In this document: positions 1 to 10,362 of the stretch, one piece after another | Numbering within the stretch: position 1 is the stretch's first letter | How the letters are laid out: every line of letters starts with the position of its first letter | Source of the DNA: Diplonema papillatum | Lineage: Eukaryota; Euglenozoa; Diplonemea; Diplonemida; Diplonemidae | Assembly (NCBI GenBank): GCA_030068145.1 | Contig: JAPJBO010000026.1 | Coordinates: 434,001 to 498,000 of the forward strand | Length of the DNA stretch: 64,000 bases | Direction of reading: 5' to 3' | Position numbers and translations under genes: made by a program | The notes under the pieces: model-generated | Seen by the model: only the letters and a program-made list of their open reading frames with translations | Database searches by the model: none | Told to the model about the DNA's origin: nothing

Positions 1-1289
1 CAAAAAAAGGAAAGGCGCCGATGTGCGCGGCAGCTCGCTGATGGACAGTCCGACGTGAAAGCGCGTCGTTGGTTGGCGTTAGTTTCAGATTACTTCGCGG
101 GGGAAGGCCGGGTCGAATTATCGGAGTACTCTGTGACTCACCGTACACATGAGCGCAATTGGGCAATAGGTTTAGCGTGACGCGTGACACTCGGTGTATT
201 CAACAGAAATACTTGTATGAACCTGCAAATTGCTATACCCGTTGAATTTAGCCCCAACCCCTGATAGTTCGATGAACCCCCCCTCCAGGAAGTCTTTTTT
301 TTTTTTTCTCTTTTTCTTATTGAATTGGTGGCTGAGCCACGACCTTTGGGCGGCCATTGTGAGTCGGGGGGTTGTTTTCTTTTCTTCTCTTTGTCAAATG
401 GCGTAACTGGCTGCGTTAGAATTTCGAAAAGGCGCGCCCGTCTTAGCTTCCTGTTGAGGATGGTCTTCGAGGCGGAACGTGTGCTCTGCGAACGATGCCC
501 ATGATGATGCTGTACGTTGTACGTATTCTCCTTCGTCGGGATGGAAGCGGTCGCACGCATTCGCATCCGAACCGGATACATGTTACTGTGGGCAGGCGAG
601 CGGTATAAGAGTACGTCTCAAAAATACCTTGGAAACTGTGCTCATTTTTAATTTGCGACAAAGATATATTGCGTAGGCAACTGCTGCTTAAAACGTGAAC
701 TCACCCTCTAAAATGACTGATTGAAGTCTTCAAAGACGGGCACGATCCTGTGAGGCACGTCTCGGCTGCGCGCCTCTTCGCGATGGTTAGCAATTGCACA
801 GGCCCTTGGGAAGTCCAGCCTAGTATGATCTTGTTTTTTTTTAGGGGGGGGGAGTTCAAAGCTTGCGGCACTTGCAGATTTTTGAAAAACGCAAAGTGTG
901 AAGCAGGGAGAGAGGGGACTGATGGTTGGTGATGAGTCGGGGGAAACGGCGTTAAACGATAGACGTACTGGAAAAAAAAGGAGGGGGCGTGTGGGGGACG
1001 GGGCGAAAAAATGAACTCGCATCGACTGGCGCAAAGTCGCCTGGTCGGATACTGAGACAAATGAATAACGAAACTGGCTGTTCTTCGCGATGCAAGCGTC
1101 CGGCTCACAATGCGAGAGAAAGATAAAGAGGGCAACACGAGACGAGATATACTCTGAAGTTTCCGGTCCCCTCGCCCCACTGCGAAGTGTCGTTGTCGGG
1201 ACGATATCACGTTGAGGATGAGCCTGTCCACCCCTATCGCCTGGAACTGCATCGAATTGCCTGCTGCTGCTCTATCACAATACTCACAC
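1..1289. other. No gene recognised
   Basis: Short frames occur on both strands, but none shows a domain, convincing splice sites or coding-like composition. The stretch includes a T run near 294-308 and a G run near 844-852. I see no RNA gene and no defined repeat. Confidence 0.5.
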
Positions 1290-1382
1290 AGCATGGTACG
1301 TCACGTGCGAAGAGATAGCCGCGATGCCGGCGATGCAGATTATCGCAACAGATTATTGGCATTCTAACCCAAGCTATCACAA
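1290..1382. repeat. Relic of the 15.8 kb TIR element (internal block)
   Basis: About 85 bases match the internal block at 17524-17605 of the larger element. Both read as a cac-gt-gaagagata core, then a run of CG-rich trinucleotides, then cagattatt-gcattctaaccca and a ctatca block. Divergence is moderate and no terminal repeats are visible here, so this is an old fragment rather than a copy that could move. Confidence 0.6.
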
Positions 1383-1900
1383 TAGTATTTATTAGCAGTC
1401 GATCTGCAGGTGGACCGGCTCAGAAGACAGAGTCGTAGAGTGTTCATCGAAATGGGCGCACGAGGTAGTCGCTGGACATCCTAGCTAGCTGACAGGGAAA
1501 ACGCAAGTCTTCGGGCTTTTGGAGTGAAAGTTCGCTTGAACCCCCGTGGTTTCAACTGTGTTTACTAAAAGGAGGCAAGATCTTAGTGCAATGCACAGTT
1601 CCGACGACGTGCGCCTTCCCGCCGATGCTGGCGGCGAGCGCCTGGTGCCTACTTATTGGGTGGGGGGGGGGGGGGAGGGGGGGGCAAGTCGTATTATGCA
1701 TCCATTCGTTTTTCTTCTTGGACAGCGGGGGCGGCGGGATCTTGGCTGCTTTGGCCGCGGCACACTTTTTTGCGTTGAGAAGTCTTGGGGCCCCCCGCGC
1801 GCATACATCTCCTACGAGTCCCTTCGTATAACATAACACAATTGCGTGCGGCCTGCGTGTCGACTTTTACGCACATTCACGTGCGTGAGTGAGCCGGGAT
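1383..1900. other. No gene recognised; G-run region
   Basis: A near-pure G run of about 20 bases lies at 1661-1684. The frames across it are low complexity. Nothing else can be supported. Confidence 0.4.
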
Positions 1901-1904
1901 GTAC

Positions 1905-2180
1905 GGTGAGGGCGCTGTAAAAAATGGGAATTTAATGCCAGCTAATTTCGTGCAAAGCGCCGGCAGAGAACGAAACCACCGAACAGGACACGCATTTTTC
2001 TTGTCCGGGGTTTCGGGCCCTGTCGCTTTCCGGAACTGGCGACACTACCAAGGTCGAATATACTCTTCCCGCAGTGGCCGCTGATAGACGCCTCTGGCCC
2101 TTATCGGCTGTCGGGCGGCCGGGTTGACATGGGTGGTCGGCTGAGGGCGCTGTAAAAACACATGCTAAATAAAGGGCACG
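1905..2180. repeat. Diverged dispersed repeat (pair with 38.6 kb)
   Basis: The stretch reading ttaatgccagctaatt, a gtgcaa-gcgccggcaga block and then a cgctttccggaactg block recurs in the same order at about 38590-38700. The phrase gagggcgctgtaaaaa also occurs twice here, near 1908 and 2143, which suggests a partial internal duplication. No coding potential was identified. Confidence 0.5.
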
Positions 2181-3090
2181 CAGGAATACCAAGGTGCATG
2201 GTGATCGGTCACGACACTATTTGCCGCCTCTCACCAAACTCCACGTATTTGGCCGCGAGTCGAGGTCACCGGGGTGGGTGCATCCTTTTTCCCCCCGGAG
2301 ATGATACGACTTAACTCTTATTATTTCTTCTTGCGGAGAAACCCAGTGTCCATGTAAGAAAAGCTACTGGCGTATGTGTCCGGCCCCAGGGGAAAAAATC
2401 GCACGGCCGAATATGACTGGCGATATGTCGATAAACCCCCCTGCGATAGAACCGGCACATCTCCGACCCAGCTCGAACTAGGCACCAGTGCCAAGAGCGG
2501 CCGTGCTGTTTCAAAGTATGACAGGCCAATCGGCCGTGCCGCGAGCACTGCACGCGATGCGTCAGAAAAGGGGGGGAGGGAAAAAAATAAAAGAAGAGTG
2601 ACCTTTTCGTCCTTGTCAATGGCCCTCCTTCGACGTCGGCGATGATTTGTGTAAACTCTTGTTGTTGTGAGATCGACTGAAGAGTGGATCCCCGAACTGT
2701 TCACACGAGCGTTGCTGTATGCATGTCCACGCCACATCGGCCCGATTGAAGACCAGAATGAAAAGGGTCTCCTAAACCCCCGAGCACAAAAGACTGGAGG
2801 GCAAGACGTCGAGCAGAAACACCCCCTGCTGTCCGGCAATCTGCGTGGGACTGCGAAGGTGGTCCAATAGGACGGTCACTGCCGTCTGATAACACCCTTT
2901 TTTTTTTTTTTTAATTCGTTCTTCTTCAGTTCTTTCTCAAGCACCGTATCCGAGGCTATGCAAGGAGTCAACGTGAGCGGCGCGAGGAAGCGTTGAAGTC
3001 GCGTTGCAGGACACTCGTTGCAATGGAGAAAAGAAGTGCGTAGTTTTGTGAAGAGAGAACCAGAAGCTAAGGGGAAGAAAAACAGAGGGA
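2181..3090. other. No gene recognised
   Basis: Several short frames on both strands, none with a recognisable motif. A T run of about 16 bases lies at 2897-2912. Confidence 0.4.
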
Positions 3091-3094
3091 GAAC

Positions 3095-3330
3095 ATTTCC
3101 GGAGTTGGGGCTTGCACTGATAAACGAAGCAACGGACGATCAGCATCAACTGACCAAAGGTGATGAAAATGATAAGGCAAAAGTTTCTTGTTCTTCGCGT
3201 GTACAGGGTATAAACCTCTCTGGGGGGGTTTCCTGTATTAGCACTTTTTCGTTGGCTTCGTCTTCTCTTTCATGGGCAACCATTGTTCCAGAAATGTTCC
3301 CGTCAGTACAGATGTACTATTAAGAAAAAA
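3095..3330. repeat. Diverged repeat, copy 1 (pair with 8.47 kb)
   Basis: The order of blocks cggagtt-gggcttgcactga-aaac, gttctt-c, a ttcctgta-tag block, tctcatgggca-c-ttgttcc and a final act-ctaa-aa block is shared with 8465-8670. The two copies differ by many substitutions and indels. No terminal inverted repeats or ORF identify the element type. Confidence 0.55.
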
Positions 3331-3560
3331 AAAGGGCAAGAGAGAAAAACAGAGAGGGGAGGGGGGTGGCCGTGGCCGCGTGCTGTAAAACTGTTACGAC
3401 GCAGGGGGGGGAGGGGAAAGGGAGCGGCACTGGTGGTCCAGATTCAGTTCTGAAACGCGTGCTTTTTTTTAATTATCCATTCTTCTCTTTTCTTTTTTTT
3501 TTTTTTTTTTTTTTGCGAATGCGCGTTCGAGAACCGTCGGCTGCGCACTGTACGGTAGAC
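3331..3560. other. Homopolymer-rich spacer
   Basis: G-rich stretches at 3355-3425 and a T run of about 21 bases at 3493-3514. No gene. Confidence 0.5.
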
Positions 3561-3612
3561 GTTGGCTTCTTCTGCGGCCCGTTTGTGGTACCACGAGAGA
3601 GTCCTTCATGAA

Positions 3613-4190
3613 CTACCGGTTTTGGCGTTTGAGCGCGCAAGGCACGCTCGAAGCAGCCGTCGAAGCGCAGCGGCAGGTGCTCGGCGGTGGTACCACAATT
3701 GCTGGCGCATCGGTTGTAGTGCACGTGACGGGGGCGCCTGTCGGTGGCCTCGTCAAGCTGACCGGGACCAGCAAAGCGGAAACAATCCTCGCGGCTGTTT
3801 TGCAATGCACTGCGTCTTCTCCCGCTGGGCATGCAGCTTCTGGGCGAATCCGCGCGGCGAAGGAAAATCGCCCGCGGCGAACGCAAAACGTTGCTATTCC
3901 GAATTCGTTCATGGCGCGGCGCATCGCCACGCCGGGGAACTCGGCTGGTCAAAAGGGTTGCACTCGGTGGCTGCTGCCGTCGGCAGTCCGGCCGAAAGAT
4001 CGTCCGCGGCCCAGTGTGTCGGGCCCCCCCGCGGCTGGAGCAGACGCGGGGTCCCGTCGTCGGTCACGTGCCCACCCGGCGGCGCAGCGATCAGGAGGCC
4101 CGCTTCGTCATGGTGAACACGTTGATGTCGAGCACCGTCGCAACTTCCCACACCTGCGCCGGGTTTGGAGTGTAAGGTTCGCTTTGCCTT
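3613..4190 (-). pseudogene. Degraded OTU-like protease fragment (tentative)
   Basis: This 600-base island is GC-rich relative to its flanks, but no single frame stays open. On the minus strand, one frame ending at 4091 reads NPAQVWEVATVLDINVFTMT. A second frame from about 4110 to 3909 continues with LLIAAPPGGHVTDDGTP and, further on, GGPTHWAADD. Read in order across a frameshift, these resemble the C-terminal half of an OTU-type cysteine protease. There the helix reading A-x-VLxI is followed by a strand and a catalytic His in an HW/HY motif. OTU domains are common in host deubiquitinases and in large mobile elements. The catalytic Asp/Cys half was not found, so the piece would be inactive. 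The plus strand also has long frames here, and I cannot exclude that one of those is real. Confidence 0.3.
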
Positions 4191-4302
4191 TCGTGTTTGA
4201 ACCGGTGGCGACGGTCGCTTTCTTGTGTTTCCTTTTTTCAGAGTGCAAGCTCACTTGGGGATCCGGAATTTAAAGTCACCGGGTGACCGCAGAGGCTTGG
4301 AC

Positions 4303-4457
4303 ATAAAGGAGGATATAAACCTACTGCCACCACACACACCTTCATGCCCCTCACCTAGGGATGTAGCTGAAACTGTGTGGGTTGCTCGTATAAAGGAGGA
4401 TATAAACCTACTGCCACCACACACACCCTCACCTAGGGATGTAGCTGAAACTGTGAA
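4303..4457. repeat. Tandem duplication, ~87-bp unit, two copies
   Basis: Two head-to-tail copies share ataaaggaggatataaacc followed by tactgccaccacacacacc and cacctagggatgtagctgaa. The first copy carries a small extra block (ttcatgccc) before the shared cacctaggg. High identity indicates a recent duplication. No coding function is evident. Confidence 0.85.
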
Positions 4458-4459
4458 GC

Positions 4460-4965
4460 TGTGCGGTATAGACGCACGGCTGTCACCTGAGATACTCCTG
4501 AAAAGCCGACCTTGAGGTCGATACGCAGCTAACATGGCCGCGAGGTTTTCTTGGAGATAGAGGCACTTCACCTGGTGATCGCAAAAGAAAGCTCCTTGTT
4601 AGCTCACTCTCTTTCTTCCTTTTTTTGCAGTCCGTACTAAAAGCATTCGAGGCCTTCTCAGACGGCTCTCGCCCACGAGAAACCAAACCATACCAAGCAC
4701 ATCACCATGTGGATGTAAGAAATTCCAACAGCAGCGCCGAGTTCGTAGAGAATCAGGTCTTCCCTGTTGGTGTTGTCGGATTAATTACAAGCACGCGGGC
4801 GGCACGGACAAGCAGATCTTTGCAAGCAGGCTTGCAAGAAATCTGCTCCTCATCCGTGGCAAGCGAGCATGAAAACCCCGGGGAAGAATCTTATAGTTTA
4901 GCGTTTGGGAAAAATCCTGGGTGGGGGGGACGTTGTTGTTGGTGCTGGTTTTGAGGGGGAAAGGT
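4460..4965. other. No gene recognised
   Basis: This stretch lies downstream of the phosphotransferase gene, which ends at 5033 on the minus strand. Its short plus-strand frames show no motif. Confidence 0.4.
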
Positions 4966-5016
4966 GGGGGGAAAGTCTTAGTTGTCGATGTTTAGGCAGG
5001 ACACTGCCTCTCATGC
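4966..5016. repeat. Short palindromic motif, 3' of the phosphotransferase gene
   Basis: An A/G-rich run, then tcttag, a variable stretch and ttaggcag-ga-cactgcct. The core GGCAG/CTGCC is a 5-bp inverted repeat around a 4-6 base loop. The same arrangement recurs near 26940-26985 and 61484-61520. It lies about 20-60 bases beyond the stop codon of the minus-strand gene and may therefore be in its 3' untranslated region. Confidence 0.5.
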
Positions 5017-5032
5017 ACGTTTGATGCTGGCG

Positions 5033-6259
5033 TCAAGTCTTAAAGCGTGAAATAGAAAAGGGAAAACGGGAGGGTCGGTGGCTCCCGGGTAATTCTCTCT
5101 CAGCTCCCCTTTCCCCGCCACGGGCTGCATACCATCCAGCGCTGATGCCCACCATGCTGTAGATGACGGCGCTGTGGACTGCGAGGGCCAGCACGCCGGA
5201 AAACGTCTTGCCGAATGGGTGGTACGCCTCGTCGGCTAGGTGGGCAACCATCATGGTCATGACGAGTTTGCACAGGAGCAGGCCCTGGACCCACATGAAG
5301 AAGCGGGGATGGCGGTGGAAGAGGTCCGTGGGGGACAGCTGCGCCCACGCAGACGAGACAAGGAGCATGGCAATGAGGGGCACTGCCCGGGTGAAGGCGA
5401 CCCAGTTGGTGCCGGCTTGGATCTGACTCGGCGTCAAGCGGATGTCGTTGAGGAAGCGGTGACCCTTCTGAATGTGCGCCACCGCAGCAAAGACGTTGTA
5501 CGCGTTCATCAGAATAGTGCACGTGCACACGACCGTCAGCGTTGCAAGCACGATCGTGTTCCGAGCGACGCCGAAGGTCTGCTCGGTCCAAAATGAGTTG
5601 CCGAAGGCGGCGGAGATCAGCTGGAACAAGATGCCGAGCCAAATACCCTCGTTCGGTCCATTGATGACCGCCAGGTTCAGCGAACCGACGAAGTACTCTT
5701 CCCACGTCGCTGCGAAGAAAACGGCGCACGGCAACGAATGCATCATGTACGCACCGAGGCCAGGTCCAATCTTAAGAGCTGCGATGGTGTTGAGGGTGCC
5801 GACGGTCGTGTTCAGGGCATCACAGCCATGGTCCATGAGCAAGCCCAGCGGTGACGAACTGCCGGTTTTCCTGGCCTGCTTCCCGTCCAACGCGTCAAGA
5901 ACCCAGTACAGGAACAGAGCCCCCGCGTTCAGGAGGTAGACCCAGCTCGGTGCGTCTTCGGTGAAAGAAGGGCAATAGATGGCGGTGGCGATATGCGCTA
6001 TGATCATCAGGACGAGGCCGGACACGGTGATGGCATTCGGATGCAGCCACGACGGGACGTACCCCGCCGCGAGAGCATCGTTCAAAAAAGGGCTCAGCAG
6101 CTTCTGGTAGATGACCGAATTGTCGCAGCCGGAGTACTTGTACTCAGGGATGTTCGCCACCGCCGTCGGGGACAAGTACGTGAAGAAGTAGCTCTTCGCG
6201 GGCCGGTGGTTCGCCAACCGCTTTTCGCTGGCAATGTCGATCGTCGGCGGCTTCGTCAT
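5033..6259 (-). CDS. CDP-alcohol phosphotransferase (ethanolamine/choline phosphotransferase)
   Basis: A 408-residue membrane enzyme predicted to catalyse the last step of the Kennedy pathway. It would transfer phosphoethanolamine or phosphocholine from the CDP-alcohol to diacylglycerol in the endoplasmic reticulum or Golgi membrane. The diagnostic CDP-alcohol phosphotransferase motif DG(x)2AR(x)8G(x)3D(x)3D is complete: D125, G126, A129, R130, G139, D143 and D147. Several hydrophobic segments follow, at roughly 80-97, 105-122, 160-185, 195-215, 225-250, 285-305, 320-340 and 355-375, as expected for the EPT1/CPT1 family, and the length is typical. The start at 6259 is an ATG preceded by non-coding sequence, and no intron is needed. 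Sequence alone does not separate choline from ethanolamine specificity. The C-terminal 30 residues are basic and poorly structured. Confidence 0.9.
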   Translation of the reverse strand: MTKPPTIDIASEKRLANHRPAKSYFFTYLSPTAVANIPEYKYSGCDNSVIYQKLLSPFLNDALAAGYVPSWLHPNAITVSGLVLMIIAHIATAIYCPSFTEDAPSWVYLLNAGALFLYWVLDALDGKQARKTGSSSPLGLLMDHGCDALNTTVGTLNTIAALKIGPGLGAYMMHSLPCAVFFAATWEEYFVGSLNLAVINGPNEGIWLGILFQLISAAFGNSFWTEQTFGVARNTIVLATLTVVCTCTILMNAYNVFAAVAHIQKGHRFLNDIRLTPSQIQAGTNWVAFTRAVPLIAMLLVSSAWAQLSPTDLFHRHPRFFMWVQGLLLCKLVMTMMVAHLADEAYHPFGKTFSGVLALAVHSAVIYSMVGISAGWYAARGGERGAERELPGSHRPSRFPFSISRFKT

Positions 6260-6849
6260 GGCTGCGTCCGTTTGTGTGGCCGAACTTTTTTATTTATTTA
6301 TTTCGTTGTGGTTTGTTTGTCTTTTTTGCTGATTCGGTTGGGGGAGGAAGGTTCGGCAAGGGGTCATGTGGACGAAGGTCCAATCGTAGAGGGGTCCATG
6401 CGGACTTCGTGAGATTCGGTCAAGAGATCCGAGGTGGAACTTGGGCGGCATATGCGCGTGTACATAAGACAGAGAGCATGTGCCTCACGGTTGCTGACAA
6501 TCAACCAAGGTTGATGTGACTAATCTTGTCATCCTTGCTTTAGCTGGTGGTACAGTTGCACTCTCTTCTCATTTTGCATTTTTTCTCTATCAAGTGAACA
6601 AATAAACGGCAGGAAAGAGAAGCCTCTTCGTGGTCTCGTGGCGTGTTCCGGAGTGAACGTATGGAAACAAAAAGAAGCGGACAAAACAAGGACCGGTAAA
6701 CGAGAAATGAAAACAGGACGACGGGTGGGGCGGGTGAAGGGGGGAGGCAAGCAAGGAATGGACAAAAGGATAAAGAAGAAGAAGAAGAAGAGAAAAACAA
6801 TCTCAGATTCAGCAAAAAGAAGAACGAGGAAAAAGGAAGAGTTGAGATA
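6260..6849. other. No gene recognised; promoter side of the phosphotransferase gene
   Basis: The first part should contain the promoter and 5' leader of the minus-strand phosphotransferase. A short T-rich tract with a ttatttattta run lies at 6287-6303. The 6640-6850 part is purine-rich, with an AAG-rich run near 6771-6795. No promoter element can be named. Confidence 0.4.
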
Positions 6850-7370
6850 GGTACTGGGCACACAACCCCAGACAACCGCTTTTTGCGTGAAGCGGTGCCC
6901 GGAACTAGCGATAGGGGGCATTGGTGCGCAAACCCGAAGCCAATGGCATATTCGCACGGATGAGCTCGGTATTGGAATGCATGACCCAGGCAACCGCACT
7001 TGCGCGAAAGGCTTGGCAATAGGAGAGCATCGGAGTGCAGTGCCCAAAGCAATGCTTTCACGTGTTTGTTCGACGGGGGTGCTGTTGGAATGCACGGCCA
7101 GAGGACCGCATTTGGCATCAGGAAAGAGTGTTGGTGGCGTGCCGCTAGGTACATAAAGGGACGCCGCGGCTAGTTTGCTAGGGCGTATTGGGATGCATAA
7201 CCCAGCATGCCTTTGTCGACAGGGGAACACTGGTGCATGACCCGAAGGCATCGCCTTTCGCATGTGGCTGGTCGCTAGGGGGTATTGGAAGGCATAACCC
7301 AGGGAGCTACACTTGCATGAAAGACTGTTCTTTAAACAGGGGGACGCTGGGGTGCACAACGTTCACACAC
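6850..7370. repeat. Degenerate minisatellite, unit ~60-75 bp
   Basis: The phrase ttgg-atgcatgacccag and close variants recurs about eight times, for example near 6919, 6970, 7030, 7085, 7186, 7229 and 7284. It alternates with a gcttgcgcgaaaggct-like block. Copies are heavily diverged. Minus-strand translation shows a recurring CIPI motif that simply reflects the repeat. Confidence 0.55.
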
Positions 7371-8464
7371 CGCGTTTCTCAAACCGCTGGCCCCCAAACT
7401 TGGGCCAAAGGTTTGTTTTCTGGTCATGTCTTTTTCCGGACAACGTGTTTTTGTGGCGAGGGCGGGAGCCTGGAAGCCACACGCCGCGCACGGTCGACTC
7501 CCTTCGGAAATGAAGGGAAGGCAGATCGGTCAGAGTCCCAAGCAGGGGGGGTGCAGTGATGAGGAGCACTGGTCCCGAAGCCCACTGCACAACACGAGGA
7601 CGCAGCCCTGCTTCGGTGTGCGATCAGCCATGGCGGAACGACGAAGCGACTTGTTCTGCGAATTGCGTGTTGGTCGCCGGCCGGTTCGCAAGCAGGGCGG
7701 AGCTCTCCGCGCAGAGATGCCCCATCGTGCCATCCGAATCAGCCCGAGCCCAGAAGAACTGTGAAAACGGGTTTTTGCCTAGAGGCTTTTCGTGTTATTT
7801 TGCAAATGCTTTGAGCTATCTTCGTGTCTGTGCTTTCAGTCGTCTTCTTAACCATGGTTAAGTGCGCAAATGGTGTCAGCCGAAGCTGGTAAAGCTTCGG
7901 CGCCGCCCACGTTATGTTTGTTTAGCAGCGGCTGCCAAACATCCCGTGACACCGCGCAAGGTGGTAAAACGCTCGTTTGTTTTCTTTTCGAATGCTTTTG
8001 ATGGGGCATGCAGGCCTGATATGCAAGAATGGAAAAGAGACGGGGGGAAAAGGAAACCAAGACGAACCGCGATGTCACAGGGCGGACACAGCAGCCACTC
8101 AGCGCAGCAGCCTTCGCCAAAAAAGGCGCCTGCAGCACGCGGGTTGAGGCGTCTGGCCACAGCAATACGCGCAAGGATGCAGGACGTAGGCCATTCTGCC
8201 GCTGTGGGTCGGTCTGGGGGGTCGTGGGTGAAGGCGGAAATCTACGGAGTGCACAAAGACCCGCAAAAAACGGTGCTCCTTGATCACCACAACTGGCGCA
8301 CGAAACCGCCATGTGTCACCCAGCGACTGTAACGCACGTGCACAATGTCAGACGCTAGCGTCTGTCAAGAGCATGCGCGACACAGCCGTGTCCTAGACGT
8401 GAGATGACAGGCATCGGCTCACTCTGTCAAAGGACAATACCACCAAACCGCCATGCCAGCAAGA
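7371..8464. other. No gene recognised; one uncertain plus-strand frame
   Basis: A frame from about 7862 to 8332 (plus) is open for roughly 155 codons. It is rich in basic residues and Ser-Gln (for example SHSAQQPSPKKAP), but has no ATG near its 5' end and no domain. I do not call it a gene. Confidence 0.35.
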
Positions 8465-8670
8465 GAACACTTCCGGAGTTAGGGTCTTGCACTGACAAAC
8501 TAAAAGGCGGGCGAACAGCATTCAACCGCGAACAACGGTCGGGAAGATAGTGGTAAAAGATCCTCCTCTGAGGAGAACTTCCTGTAGTAGGCTTTGGTTC
8601 AACTTTCTCATGGGCAGCTGTTGTTCCGCAATTGTTCCCTTCGACACAACATTACTACTAAAGACAAGCA
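8465..8670. repeat. Diverged repeat, copy 2 (pair with 3.1 kb)
   Basis: Shares ordered blocks with 3095-3330: cggagtta-gg-tcttgcactga, cttcctgtagta, ttctcatgggcagc-gttgttcc and a terminal actactaaagaca block. The element type cannot be determined from two diverged copies. Confidence 0.55.
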
Positions 8671-9530
8671 AAGAGAGGAGGAGTGGGAAGGGGGGTCAAA
8701 CGGATGTGAGAACTGACAGAACTTTTTGCACAGAACGAGCACGCATAAGCGGAGTAGCGGAAAACATGTGTGCGGACAACAAAGTCGACCGGGGCGGACG
8801 CAAGTGCAATGCACGTGGACATGGTAGCCGACAATGATTGTCCGCAGTTCCTCGCTGCAGGCGGATTGCCAGCTTGTTGCTCAACGTCGGAAGGTCACAC
8901 GAGGTGTGTCTTGAGTGGGAATCTTCGGCAAGCCAATGCACAACGCCGAACGCTGCCGCCTAGTCCTTTTTGCGAATGACCAGTAGCTGCCTCGCGAACG
9001 TGCTTTGCAAGACTGAACATTGGCAGCGGCTTCACCTGCGCGATCGCAGGTTGAGTCGAATGGCGCAAAACAACATCACGAAACACTTGTGCCATCTCTC
9101 TGGCGAATCTTGGATGTCAAGTGTTGGTCAACCCAAAGACACTTCGGGTGGGTACAGTACCGCGGGCGGAGTATCTACCGACCGACCGCGTGTTCCTAGA
9201 TTACGAGAGCCGTTGTGCAGCAGAGCAATGGCGCTTTGCTTAGACCGGGGGAAAATGTTTTTTTGGGTTTGAAGGGGGAGGGATGTGCGCGTTTTCTTTT
9301 CTTTTTCAAAGGACGGTATTTTGCGTTCTTGACTGGCGGTTTTCTTGTTTTCTCTTTTTCGTTCCTTTGCCGTTGTGGCGACTCGGGCAACGCGCCCTTA
9401 GAAGAAATCGGAACCGGTGTTAAAAATGACAGGGAAGGTACGGATGCTGAAAAAGAGGGCATCTTGCTGCGTCCACACAGCTTCCAAACAAACGAAACCA
9501 CTCATGAATTCGTCGGTTTACCCCCTCGTT
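8671..9530. other. No gene recognised
   Basis: Only short frames with no motifs, between the repeat and the fucosyltransferase-like exon. Confidence 0.4.
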
Positions 9531-9533
9531 TCT

Positions 9534-9706
9534 TCAGTCCTGCACGTAGGCGTTGTCGTACCACGTGTAGGGGTCATACGACCACGGGTCGAGGCTCGCG
9601 ACGGGACGCAGGGTGCCGTACGTGGCGTAGGCCAGCCGCAGCGCGACCCGGCACCAGTTCGACGAGAACGTGCAGACCCACGCGTCGGACCGCAGCATGA
9701 GCCTCC
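9534..9706 (-). CDS. Last exon of a GT23 / alpha-1,6-fucosyltransferase-like gene (partial)
   Basis: The minus strand reads LMLRSDAWVCTFSSNWCR, then a helix-like VALRLAYATYG, then SLDPWSYDPYTWYDNAY and a stop at 9534. FUT8-type fucosyltransferases end the same way. In these, a Ser/Arg-Asp-x-x-V-C-T-F-S-S-x-x-C-R-V-A motif helps bind GDP-fucose, and an SLD-x-x-YY segment follows. In animals these Golgi enzymes core-fucosylate N-glycans. A plausible acceptor (gacag) ends at 9707 and would start the exon at 9706 with a 2-base phase. No upstream exon with the donor-binding HVRR-like motif was found between 9.7 and 10.8 kb. The gene is therefore either split by a long intron or truncated. Codon third positions are GC-rich, unlike the flanks. 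Confidence 0.6.
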
Positions 9707-9709
9707 CTG

Positions 9710-10325
9710 TCGCGGGGCTCCTTGTTTTTTTAGAGTGAAAAATCGCTTGGTGTTTTTTAGACTGTATTTGTGTTTTCCGACAATTCCCGCGTATCGATTT
9801 TCTCTTTTTGCCACTTTTTCATTATTTTGGTCAGGTGCTGTTGGTTGAAAAGAATGCTGCGCCGACGTTGGGTATGAGGAATCGCTTCAATACCTTGCGT
9901 GGAAGGGATACGCGCACGCTCCCCGCCCCAGTGATGAGAGATACGTACATCTGGATTTGTGCTCGGAGCGAGCGGCGAGCGTAAAGATAGCATACGGGTT
10001 TACGCTGCAAACGGTATGATACCCTGCAGCGCCCGGTTGCAGTGCCCCGACGCAATCGTCTTCCCTATCTGCCCGTTCGGGCATTGGGATGCACTGTAAT
10101 AAAATAATCCGTACCACGCGCCTTAAAACCCACGGAACGTATAGGCGCATGTATGCGTTGATCCCGAGATGAACGAAATGGCATCACTATTCTCCCCGGC
10201 ATTGTTGGCGGTTAACCAGTATACCGCATTTGGAATTGTCAGAGCGGAAGAATGCAGAAACTAGTTAATGACTAGGTCTCACTCAAGAAAAGACCCATTG
10301 ACATTCCGTGGGGACAACACACGAA
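9710..10325. other. No gene recognised
   Basis: This is where upstream exons of the fucosyltransferase-like gene would be expected, but no matching motif is visible on the minus strand. Confidence 0.4.
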
Positions 10326-10326
10326 A

Positions 10327-10362
10327 GCTGGACGAGGTGCCGTTCCGGCACCTCGTTCAGCT
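10327..10362. other. Perfect-to-near-perfect hairpin
   Basis: ctggacgaggtgccg and its reverse complement (one mismatch) are separated by three bases, giving a 15-bp stem that is strong in GC. There is no neighbouring gene whose end it obviously marks. Confidence 0.6.

Noticed and set aside
5100-5729. 209-codon minus frame and several plus frames in the phosphotransferase
   Set aside because: Out-of-frame shadows of a gene with a complete catalytic motif.
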